A stretch of 64,000 nucleotides of DNA from Anaerolineales bacterium (GTDB taxonomy: Bacteria; Chloroflexota; Anaerolineae; Anaerolineales; JABWBV01). The position numbers were made by a program, and so were the translations under genes. The stretch lies in the NCBI GenBank assembly GCA_020634875.1, contig JACKAX010000017.1, forward strand, positions 1-64,000. Reading direction: 5' to 3'. Under the pieces are notes generated by a model. The model was given only the letters and a program-made list of their open reading frames with translations, was not told the origin of the DNA and did not search any database. This document shows, one piece after another, positions 42,979-50,863 of the stretch; within the stretch, counting starts at the first letter, position 1; every line of letters begins with the position of its first letter.

Positions 42979-43679
42979 TCAATTTCTAATATCTGGCCTG
43001 TGATATAGCGTGACTCATCGCTTGCCAAAAAGATCGCGGAGGGCACGCAGTCTTCGGCTTTGAGCATTTGCTCCTTGTCTTCGGAGACGTTCGCGCGCAT
43101 GGGGGTGTCCACTTTGCCGGGGGCAAGGGCGTTGACGCGAATGTTGGCGGGTTTGCCCTCTTCGGCGGTCACTTTGGTGAAGCCCAATTGCGCCCATTTG
43201 CTGGCGGAATAGGCGGAGTACATCGGGTAGATGCGCGTGCCGGAAAGCGAGGAGACGTTGATGATGCTGCCGCCGCCCGCTTTTTTCATGGATTTCCAAA
43301 CGTGTTTGGTGCAAAGAAACGTGGAAGTAGCGTTGATGGACATGATCCATTCCCACGTTTTGAGCGGGGTGCCGTAGGCTGGGCGAAACGCGCCAACTCC
43401 GGCATTGTTGATGAGGATGTCCACCTGTCCAAAAGTGTCCACGGTGGCTTTTACCATCGCTTCTACTTGCTCTTCAAGGGTGACATCGGTGGGAATGACC
43501 AACGTGCGCGGAGCGTTCTCACCGAGGGTGCGGATTTCTTCGGCGACCGCTTCCAGTTCAGCTTGGGTACGAGCGGCGAGGGCGACGTGTGCGCCCTCAC
43601 GGGCAAAGCCGAGCGCGATGGCGCGTCCGATGCCGCGTCCAGCCCCAGTAATAATGGCTACTTTATCTTTTAATCGCAT
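42969..43679 (-). CDS. Short-chain dehydrogenase/reductase (SDR)
   Basis: A 236-aa classical SDR with the nucleotide loop TGAGRGIG, the NNAGVG motif, Ser in NVSSLSGT and the catalytic YSASK. It uses NAD(P)(H); the substrate is unknown, though 3-oxoacyl reductases look similar. AAGGAG precedes ATG 43679. The C-terminal end overlaps the open frame of the KdpD-like gene. Its first residues, MRLKDK, are close to those of the partial gene at the right end of the window (MRLQNK). Confidence 0.9.
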   Translation of the reverse strand: MRLKDKVAIITGAGRGIGRAIALGFAREGAHVALAARTQAELEAVAEEIRTLGENAPRTLVIPTDVTLEEQVEAMVKATVDTFGQVDILINNAGVGAFRPAYGTPLKTWEWIMSINATSTFLCTKHVWKSMKKAGGGSIINVSSLSGTRIYPMYSAYSASKWAQLGFTKVTAEEGKPANIRVNALAPGKVDTPMRANVSEDKEQMLKAEDCVPSAIFLASDESRYITGQILEIEWF

Positions 43680-43784
43680 GGATACTCCTTCAAAATGAAA
43701 CAAAATGCGACGCAGTGGCTGGCGTCGCATTTAGCTTGATGTGAATCAAAAAATTTCCCACTCAATTTTCAAAAACAAAAGAAC

Positions 43785-43952
43785 CTATTCAGTTTTGTCC
43801 GTTGTATTTTCTTCGTCGCCCTTGAGGCCCTCGCGAAACGCGCGGATCCCGCTCCCCAACTCTTTTCCAATTTTGGAAATGCGCCCGACACCAAAGACAA
43901 GCACGACAATCACTAAAACAATAATCAGTTCGCCACCACGTGGTAGGGACAT
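43785..43952 (-). CDS. tatA: Twin-arginine translocase subunit TatA
   Basis: A 55-aa protein read directly from the minus strand. It has a short N-terminal segment, one membrane helix (residues about 9-22, LIIVLVIVVLVFGV), the GRISKIGKELG hinge, an amphipathic helix containing FREGLKG, and an acidic tail. This is the standard TatA/TatE layout with the invariant Phe-Gly after the helix. AAAGGAG precedes the ATG by seven bases. A longer overlapping open frame at 43789-43977 on the same strand is only its shadow. It lies between SDR and ctaA; no tatC is in the window. Confidence 0.9.
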   Translation of the reverse strand: MSLPRGGELIIVLVIVVLVFGVGRISKIGKELGSGIRAFREGLKGDEENTTDKTE

Positions 43953-43996
43953 GTTTAACTCCTTTTTTATAAAACATTCACTGAGATAAATTTATT

Positions 43997-45100
43997 CTAC
44001 CGCGCCAAAGAAGGTTGGGCAAGTTTCGCCTCTTTTGGGGCGAATACTCGATACGCAAAAACTTCATAGTTCAGATAAACAATGGCAAGGAACAGCAACA
44101 TTGCCGTGCCCTGATGCGTAATTGCGGCTAAAATTGCGACGTTGAACCATACCGTCAAGATACCCAGGGTGATTTGCACAAGCGTCAAATAAATGACGTA
44201 CAGACTGGCTTTTTGAATACCGGCTGTCTCTGACCGTTTGCGTGCCTCGAAATACACCCAGATTGTCGTGGCAAGCACAATAAAGGCAAACCAACGGTGG
44301 ACAAAGTGAACGGTCAATTCTGACGCAAACAGGTTGAGCCACCAGGGGTGTAGTTTAGCAAACAAGCCGCCAGGAATCCACTGGCCCAGCATGAGGGGCC
44401 AGGTGTTGGAAACGTGTCCAGCTTTTAGCCCGGCGACGAACGCACCGTATGTGATTTGAATGACGACAAGGACGAACAACGTGATCACCGGCCCGCGCAG
44501 ATGACGCAACCCGGCCTCCAATCCCTGTGTGCGGGATTCCGTTGCCAGACGTGGCGCGAGTTTCCGCTGGTCGAGCGCGACCCAAAACGTTAGGGCAAGC
44601 AAACTCAGCGCGGCCATCAAGTGCGCGGCTAACCGATATTGGCTCACCTGCGGCATATCTTCCAACCCACTCGCGACCATATACCATCCCAAAAACCCTT
44701 GAAACGCAAAGCCGAGGCCAATGGTCAGGTACGGCACGGACTTTTTCCACGGGATGATGCCGCGCCAGAGAAAATAGAACAAGGGCAGGACATAAATCAA
44801 CCCTGCTGTGCGTCCGATCAGCCGGTGGAAGTATTCAACGTAATAAATAGTTTTATACCCATCCAGGGTCATGTTGACGTTGATTAACTGCCCTTCCGGG
44901 GTGGCCTTGTATTGGGCGAACTCATCTTCCCACGCCGCCTGTCCGATGGGGGGAAGCACACCAGTGATGACGTCCCATTGCACGATGGACAACCCTGATC
45001 GCGTGAGCCGGGTATATCCGCCAATGAGTACGAGTGCCCCAATAAACACGACCACGGTGTAAAGCCAGATAGATAAAGTCTTTTGATGCGATTGCGTCAT
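43997..45100 (-). CDS. ctaA: Heme A synthase (CtaA/COX15)
   Basis: A 367-aa membrane protein with eight helices. Family motifs GGYTRLTRSGLSIVQWD near the N-terminus, EYFHRLIGRTAGLIY (with a heme-ligand His) and FVHRWFAF in the second half are present. It oxidises heme O to heme A for cytochrome c oxidase, which implies aerobic respiration. GGAG eight bases upstream supports ATG 45100; a GTG two codons earlier is possible. No ctaB or oxidase subunits lie nearby in the window. Confidence 0.93.
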   Translation of the reverse strand: MTQSHQKTLSIWLYTVVVFIGALVLIGGYTRLTRSGLSIVQWDVITGVLPPIGQAAWEDEFAQYKATPEGQLINVNMTLDGYKTIYYVEYFHRLIGRTAGLIYVLPLFYFLWRGIIPWKKSVPYLTIGLGFAFQGFLGWYMVASGLEDMPQVSQYRLAAHLMAALSLLALTFWVALDQRKLAPRLATESRTQGLEAGLRHLRGPVITLFVLVVIQITYGAFVAGLKAGHVSNTWPLMLGQWIPGGLFAKLHPWWLNLFASELTVHFVHRWFAFIVLATTIWVYFEARKRSETAGIQKASLYVIYLTLVQITLGILTVWFNVAILAAITHQGTAMLLFLAIVYLNYEVFAYRVFAPKEAKLAQPSLAR

Positions 45101-45217
45101 GCACACTACTCCAAATGAAAATTTTCACTATCATACCAAAAGACCGTCTCCCTGACATGATGACAAACTAAGAAAGGTGGGATAAATTTTTCAGGGGTTC
45201 CCTTTTTTTAGATCGAC

Positions 45218-45223
45218 TATAAT
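45218..45223 (+). promoter_or_regulatory. Possible -10 box upstream of the M24 peptidase gene
   Basis: A perfect TATAAT lies 108 nt before the ATG at 45332, but no good -35 box is seen. A tandem repeat lies between this box and the gene. Confidence 0.35.
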
Positions 45224-45257
45224 CGGTGAAAAAGTGATGAAGCGATAAGTAAAATTT

Positions 45258-45291
45258 ACTCGCCACTCGCCACTCGCCACTCGCCACTCGC
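45258..45291 (+). repeat. Tandem 7-bp repeat ACTCGCC, about five copies
   Basis: Four exact ACTCGCC units run from 45258 to 45285, followed by a fifth ending ACTCGCT. It sits in the divergent gap between ctaA and the M24 peptidase gene, in the probable leader of the latter. Confidence 0.9.
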
Positions 45292-45331
45292 TAGCTCCTT
45301 TTCTCATCCTTACTCCCACTCCTCTACTCCT

Positions 45332-46453
45332 ATGCTAACCCCCTCCTTGCTCTTCTCCCGACATTCCAAACTTGCCAATGCCCTACAACAATCCGGCCTC
45401 GATGCCGTGGCTGTCAACCCTGGCCCTTCGCTTACCTATTTGACCGGTTTGCATTTTCACACCAGCGAACGCCCGGTCGTTTTGCTTTTTGCTCCTGGAA
45501 AAACGCCCGCGTTAGTGCTTCCCGAACTGGAAACGCGCAAAGTGGATCATCCTCTGTTTGAGTTGCAAGTATTCCCGTATGGGGAAAATCCGCTCGATTG
45601 GGTCAAAGCTTTTGCAGGGGCGGCGTACGCAGTCGGGTTGCCTGGTGCCCGTGTGGGCGTGGAAGCGCGACGGATGCGGGTGTTGGAAGTTCATTATCTG
45701 GAAGAAGCCGCGGCGGGTGCGCGGTTTATCCCCGCGGAAGAAACCTTCGCCGCCCTTCGTATGTACAAAGATGCCGCCGAAGCCGAAACCATGCGCCGCG
45801 CCGCGGACGTGGGGCAGAAAGCGCTCATCGCCACCCTCCCGTTGATCAAACTGGGGATGACCGAAAAAGACCTCGCGGGTGAACTGGTCATTCAACTCCT
45901 CCGACAGGGTTCCAGCCCCGCGATGCCCTTCTCCCCCATCGTGTCGTTTGGCCCGAACAGCGCCAACCCCCACGCCAGCCCCACCGAGCGCAAACTGGCC
46001 CCGGGCGATCTCCTGCTCTTCGATTGGGGCGCGACCGTGGACGATTATTACTCTGACATTACGCGCACCTTTGCCGTGGGCGAAGTAGAGCCGGAATACG
46101 TCAAAATTGCAGCCATTGTCAAACAAGCAAACGAGGCAGGGCGCGCTGCTGCCAAACCAGGTGTGCCGTGCAGTGCGGTGGATAAAGCCGCGCGGGGTGT
46201 CATCGAAAAGGCCGGGTACGGGCAATATTTCACTCACCGTACCGGACACGGCCTGGGCATGGATGGACACGAAGAACCCTACATGCGCGGCGATAATGAG
46301 CAACTGCTTGAACCCGGCATGGTTTTTACCGTCGAACCCGGCATTTATCTCCCTGACCGGGCGGGGGTACGGATTGAGGATGATGTGATGATTACAGAGG
46401 GTGGTGCTGAGAGTTTTACAGATTTGCCGCGTGAATTAATTCGCGCCCTCTAA
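45332..46453 (+). CDS. M24 family aminopeptidase (Xaa-Pro peptidase type)
   Basis: A 373-aa protein with a creatinase-like N-terminal domain (about 10-140) and a pita-bread catalytic domain. Metal ligands appear in order: Asp in LFDWGA, Asp in YSDITRTF, His in HRTGHGLGMDGHEE, Glu in FTVEPGIY and Glu in VRIEDDV. The fold and HRTGHG motif fit Xaa-Pro aminopeptidase or dipeptidase (PepP/PepQ). It is cytoplasmic. No ribosome site precedes the ATG; the leader is C-rich. It converges with the response-regulator gene and their stop codons overlap. Confidence 0.9.
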   Translation: MLTPSLLFSRHSKLANALQQSGLDAVAVNPGPSLTYLTGLHFHTSERPVVLLFAPGKTPALVLPELETRKVDHPLFELQVFPYGENPLDWVKAFAGAAYAVGLPGARVGVEARRMRVLEVHYLEEAAAGARFIPAEETFAALRMYKDAAEAETMRRAADVGQKALIATLPLIKLGMTEKDLAGELVIQLLRQGSSPAMPFSPIVSFGPNSANPHASPTERKLAPGDLLLFDWGATVDDYYSDITRTFAVGEVEPEYVKIAAIVKQANEAGRAAAKPGVPCSAVDKAARGVIEKAGYGQYFTHRTGHGLGMDGHEEPYMRGDNEQLLEPGMVFTVEPGIYLPDRAGVRIEDDVMITEGGAESFTDLPRELIRAL

Positions 46454-47250
46454 ATAGCCAGACGGTAACCTTCGCCTCGTACCGTAAGAATGTATTCTGG
46501 TTTTTGGGGGTCGGTTTCAATGATTTTTCGGAGTTCGTGAATGCGCCACCGGGCGAGGTCGCGTGCTTCCGCACCCATGACCTCATATCCTTGTGCTTCT
46601 TTGACGAGGATTTTATAAGAAACCGAGCGGGGTGCGTACCGCACAAGCGTGACAAGATAATCAAAATATATACCAGAGACGGGTAGGTATTTGTTGTGGA
46701 GCAGGGCATGCCGCGCATGTAGGTCTAGCCCGAAAGGCCCTTTTTCCAAAAACCGAGTACTTTCAGTCGGAGGAACTGAGGCTAACACACTGGTTGGGGT
46801 GGCTTCCAATCCCTCGAGTTGTTGTAACTCCTGAAGAAGATTTTGAATCTGGTTGACTACTTCACGTTTACGGACGGGTTGTTCAAGTTCGTCAAAAATG
46901 GAGCGTACGCGATCTAACAGGGCCGGAGGGTCAATAGGTTTAAGCAGATAATCCCGCGCACCAAGCCGGACCGCCTGAATGGCCGATTCTAGTGAAGCAT
47001 GGGCCGTTAGGATAAACACCGGGAGTGTGGGGTAAAGACGGTGAACTTCCGCTAGAAGTTCGATTCCGCTCATTTTTGGCATATTTAGATCAAGAAACAT
47101 TAAGTCCATCTGATTCTGCATCAAGAGCTGAAGCCCTTTTATTGCATTTTCACTCAAATGGACAAGGTATCCTTCTTTTTTTAAGATAAACGAAAGCGTC
47201 AAGCCTAGGTTGGGATCGTCGTCTACAATTAGAATGTTTTTTGGACGCAT
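46450..47250 (-). CDS. Response regulator with winged-helix output domain
   Basis: A 266-aa protein. The N-terminal receiver has VDDDPNLG, phospho-acceptor Asp in LMFLDLNMPKMSG, and Lys in YLLKPID. A linker (about 125-175) leads to an OmpR-like winged helix ending in YILTVRGEGYRL, although the first part of that domain differs from classic OmpR proteins. GGAGG precedes ATG 47250, and the frame is open four codons further. It lies 49 nt after the histidine-kinase gene, so the pair is an operon. Its stop overlaps the stop of the M24 gene by 4 bp. Confidence 0.9.
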   Translation of the reverse strand: MRPKNILIVDDDPNLGLTLSFILKKEGYLVHLSENAIKGLQLLMQNQMDLMFLDLNMPKMSGIELLAEVHRLYPTLPVFILTAHASLESAIQAVRLGARDYLLKPIDPPALLDRVRSIFDELEQPVRKREVVNQIQNLLQELQQLEGLEATPTSVLASVPPTESTRFLEKGPFGLDLHARHALLHNKYLPVSGIYFDYLVTLVRYAPRSVSYKILVKEAQGYEVMGAEARDLARWRIHELRKIIETDPQKPEYILTVRGEGYRLAI

Positions 47251-47299
47251 ACAATCCTCCAATAAAAGTTCAAGATCAGTGGTAAGGTTTTCTGGTTCA

Positions 47300-49126
47300 T
47301 TATTGGATACTCACAATTGGTAACCACACTTTAAAACATGTTCCCTGCCCTAATTTGCTTTCAACAAGAATTTGTCCTTGATGTTGTTGGACGATGTCAT
47401 AGGTAATTGCGAGGCCTAGCCCGGTGCCAGTCTCTTTGGTGGTAAAGAAAGGTTCAAAAATGTTTTTTAGTACCTGAGGTGATATACCCGGCCCAGTGTC
47501 AGAAAACACTACCTCAACACGTCGGTGTTTATTATCTATGTGCAATTCCACGGTAAGTGTGCCACTCTGGCTGTCGCGGTGCATTGCTTCAATGGCGTTG
47601 AGTGAAAGGTTAATGAACACCTGTTTGAGCCGGTCAGGAAAACCTGGGACAATGATCGTGCGGGTTTCTTCGGGGGCTTGCCAAATGATGTGATTCTGTT
47701 CCAGATGGGGGGTCATTAAAATCTGGGTCTCTCGAAGAATTTGAGTTAAGTCCACCCGCTGAACTGTGGCATTCGCTCGGGGCCGGTAGGTATCGCGGAG
47801 TTGTGCGATGAGATTGGCAATCCGGTTCGTTTCGGACATCGCAATTTCGATGAAATGTGCCACCGGGCTTTCTGGTTCCACTTCATCTAAAGCCAGAAAG
47901 AAGGTATTTTTGATTGTCTGGATGGGATTGTTAATTTCATGGGCAATGGAAGCCACCATACGACCTAGAGCAGTCAACTTGTCAGCTTGGACGAGTTGGG
48001 TGCGGGTTTGTTGTTCTTTTGAAAGAGATTCTGCCAAATCAGATAACAACTCTGCATTTCGCAAGGCCAACGCAGCGGATGCGGCTAGAGCTTCCAACCG
48101 ACGGGGTGCTTTAGGCGAAAAGTAATGAGGCTTGTCATGAACCACATTTAAAAAGCCGATTAACTCGCTTTGGAAGAACATTGGCACCCCGATATATGTG
48201 CGGACCCACTCCCGCCCCTCGATCACTTGCCAATCGGGAAACGCCCTCGTGTCAGGAATGAAGACCGGCTTTTGATTGGCTTTCATCGTGTGGATGGTCG
48301 GCCAGTCAAGCGAAACGCGAATGGCATCGCTCGCAGCGCTACTGATCCCGCGTTCCATGTGCCGGGCAATGTACGCACTGTCCCCTTTGACCAACATAAT
48401 GTTTGCCGAACGGTTAGGGACTACAAGGTTGATTTGTTCCAAGATATGGTCGAGAATATCGTTTAACTTTAAGGAACTGTTCAATACCATCGTTGCGCTG
48501 AGGAGGGCTTCGGCAAACTGGCGCTCTTCTTGTTCATCTTGATATACCTGCGCGTTTTGAATCGCTAATGCAGTGATCGTAGCTAACCGGGCGATAAGCA
48601 TTTCATCTCGTTCTGAGAAAGCCGCACTCCGGTTGCTGGAGATGCTGATGGTACCAACTAAATCTCCTTTCCTTAGGATGGGAGCTGAAAGAAGGGCATA
48701 GATCTCCCGGTTGCTTGAGGTAATAAAGTTGGGATGTTTTTGAACGTCGGGCACATTAAGAAGTTTTTTGTTATGTCCTGCCAACCCGGCTATACCATCT
48801 CCCAATTTCATGGTCAACGTTACATCTCCCGTTTGGAAGGGTTCAAGTTGCTCTTGTTCACTGTTGAAAATATGGACAGCTACCTGTGACACATTGGGGA
48901 TGATTTGGTATGCCGCCTGCTCGATCAGATTGACAACTTCCTTCAGATCGAGGGTTTCGTTCAAGGCTTGGCTAATCGTCTCAAGCGCCTCATTTTCTTT
49001 AAGAAGACTTTCTAATTCCTGATTACGCGCTTGGTTCTCATCGTATAACCGTGCTTTGTTCAATACCTGAGACAAAACTTCAGGAGATATATCTGATTTT
49101 CGGTTTTGCATTGCCAATTCTGCCAT
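47300..49126 (-). CDS. Soluble GAF-domain sensor histidine kinase
   Basis: A 608-aa protein without membrane helices: an N-terminal coiled coil, two GAF domains (about 50-200 and 215-370), HisKA with ASIAHEINNPIQTIKNT and HATPase with NLSLNAIEAM, DTGPGI and TGTGLGLAITYDIV. It should phosphorylate the response regulator encoded 49 nt downstream. AAAGGA lies at proper distance before ATG 49126; the ATG at 49135 is too close to it. Confidence 0.9.
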   Translation of the reverse strand: MAELAMQNRKSDISPEVLSQVLNKARLYDENQARNQELESLLKENEALETISQALNETLDLKEVVNLIEQAAYQIIPNVSQVAVHIFNSEQEQLEPFQTGDVTLTMKLGDGIAGLAGHNKKLLNVPDVQKHPNFITSSNREIYALLSAPILRKGDLVGTISISSNRSAAFSERDEMLIARLATITALAIQNAQVYQDEQEERQFAEALLSATMVLNSSLKLNDILDHILEQINLVVPNRSANIMLVKGDSAYIARHMERGISSAASDAIRVSLDWPTIHTMKANQKPVFIPDTRAFPDWQVIEGREWVRTYIGVPMFFQSELIGFLNVVHDKPHYFSPKAPRRLEALAASAALALRNAELLSDLAESLSKEQQTRTQLVQADKLTALGRMVASIAHEINNPIQTIKNTFFLALDEVEPESPVAHFIEIAMSETNRIANLIAQLRDTYRPRANATVQRVDLTQILRETQILMTPHLEQNHIIWQAPEETRTIIVPGFPDRLKQVFINLSLNAIEAMHRDSQSGTLTVELHIDNKHRRVEVVFSDTGPGISPQVLKNIFEPFFTTKETGTGLGLAITYDIVQQHQGQILVESKLGQGTCFKVWLPIVSIQ

Positions 49127-49291
49127 ATAGAGCATCCTTTTACAAAAAGCATCAACTTTTTACGTATGACAGGATTATACAAGATAAATTCCATCCCTTC
49201 CGTTACGGGAGAATAACGATTTTTTGTCCTTGTTTTTTCCAAATGCGTTTCTTTTCCCCCTTTTGTCCCAGAGGATTTAACTCACGCATGA

Positions 49292-50830
49292 ATGAAAAGC
49301 CTTAAAATAGAAACACGCATCAAGCCTATGTCAAATATGAAACTCATCCAATTACTGCAGGATTCGGAACATTTCACGAAGATGCTCCTCTCGATTATTG
49401 AGGAAGGCATTGTAGTTTGTGATCATAGTTTCCAAATTCAAACTTGGAATAAGTTTGTGGAAGAAATGACGGGGCTGAGTGCGGAACAACTTCACAATCA
49501 GTCGCTTTTCCAACTCTTTCCATCTTTTTCCGAACCACAAATACGCGAACTATTGAACAGAGGCATCTTGGGTGAGACGGTCTTGTTACCCGACTTCGCT
49601 TTGCATCAGCCAAGCGCAGGTGAATTCAGATGGTATCGGGGTAAACTTTGTCCACATTTGGGTACACACGGAGAGAATTTAGGTGTTTTTCTTGTCCTAA
49701 CCAACATTACTCAAGAGAAACGGGCCGAAGAAAATCAAAAAGCCCTTGAAGAAGCCTTTCAGGAGCAAAGAATGCTGGCAGAAGCCCTAGGGCGCATTAT
49801 CTTTGCCAACACGATTTCTACTGATCTTTCTTCTTTATTGGAATTAATTTGTCAGGAATGCGCCTTTTTATTCAATGCAAAGACAGTACATGTTTGGTTG
49901 CTCAAATCCGATACCCTGGCCAAAATCGCTGGGTATGGGACACATTCTGATCAACAAGTGCAAACTCAAATCTCTCTGGGGGATCCGAACCATCCCGCGG
50001 CCCAAGTTATCCGCACTAGAAAGCCTTGTTTGCAAAACGGATATGATGCTCCTTCCCACAGGATCACGCCTGCCTCCTCCTTTTCCCAGATGGCCGTTCC
50101 TTTGATGAAAAGCCAGGAAGTTATCGGGACCTTGATCATCGAGAATCGCCCTTCGTATGAATTCAGCACCTCCGATTTGGAAATTGCCTTGCAATTTGGT
50201 AGTTATGCTGCCATCGCCGTTGAAAGTGCCCGCTTGTATAATGGTATCATCAATGCCAACGAAAAACTGATACAAACTTACGATAGCACGCTTGCCGGAT
50301 GGGCAAAAGCGCTCGAACTGCGTGACCGGGAAACTGAAGGGCACACACAGCATGTTACTAACGGTACTATCAAACTCGCCCGCGCATTTGGCATAGGGGA
50401 CGATGAACTCGTCCACATCTACCGTGGTGCCCTATTGCATGATATCGGAAAAATGGGGATCCCCGATACTATCCTGAAAAAACCAGGCAACCTTAGCGAG
50501 GAAGAGTGGGTCATTATGCGTCAGCACCCGGTATATGCGTATGAATGGCTCAGCCCCATCGAATATTTACAGCCCGCCCTGGAAATTCCTTATTGCCATC
50601 ACGAAAGATGGGATGGCACTGGCTACCCGCGCGGGCTGGCTGGAAAAGACATTCCCCTTTCCGCGCGGATCTTTTCTGTGATTGATGTCTGGGATGCCCT
50701 TTCTTTCGACCGTCCATACCGCAGGGCTTGGCCCCAAGCACATGTTCTCGAACATATTCGGAGTCAGGCGGGAAAGCATTTCGACCCCGAAATCGTTACC
50801 GAATTTCTCAAAATTCACGCTACTCTTTGA
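49292..50830 (+). CDS. PAS-GAF-HD-GYP cyclic di-GMP phosphodiesterase
   Basis: A soluble protein of 512 aa. A PAS domain (about 25-145; IIEEGIVVCDHSFQIQTWN), a GAF domain (about 165-325) and an HD-GYP domain (about 335-510) follow one another. The catalytic part has LLHDIGKMGIPDTIL and CHHERWDGTGYPRG, so hydrolysis of cyclic di-GMP is expected. It is divergent from the histidine-kinase operon. The start is uncertain: ATG 49292 has only a distant AGAGGA, and ATG 49328 is an alternative. Confidence 0.92.
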   Translation: MKSLKIETRIKPMSNMKLIQLLQDSEHFTKMLLSIIEEGIVVCDHSFQIQTWNKFVEEMTGLSAEQLHNQSLFQLFPSFSEPQIRELLNRGILGETVLLPDFALHQPSAGEFRWYRGKLCPHLGTHGENLGVFLVLTNITQEKRAEENQKALEEAFQEQRMLAEALGRIIFANTISTDLSSLLELICQECAFLFNAKTVHVWLLKSDTLAKIAGYGTHSDQQVQTQISLGDPNHPAAQVIRTRKPCLQNGYDAPSHRITPASSFSQMAVPLMKSQEVIGTLIIENRPSYEFSTSDLEIALQFGSYAAIAVESARLYNGIINANEKLIQTYDSTLAGWAKALELRDRETEGHTQHVTNGTIKLARAFGIGDDELVHIYRGALLHDIGKMGIPDTILKKPGNLSEEEWVIMRQHPVYAYEWLSPIEYLQPALEIPYCHHERWDGTGYPRGLAGKDIPLSARIFSVIDVWDALSFDRPYRRAWPQAHVLEHIRSQAGKHFDPEIVTEFLKIHATL

Positions 50831-50863
50831 GATTTCCACACGGGTCTGATGTAAAATTATCCC

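Noticed and set aside
43789..43977. A 62-codon minus-strand frame over tatA
   Set aside because: Its product has no recognisable pattern, while the overlapping frame 43785-43952 gives a clear TatA with a ribosome site.
45258..45291. Possible CRISPR-like repeat
   Set aside because: The 7-bp units are directly adjacent without spacers; it is a simple tandem repeat.
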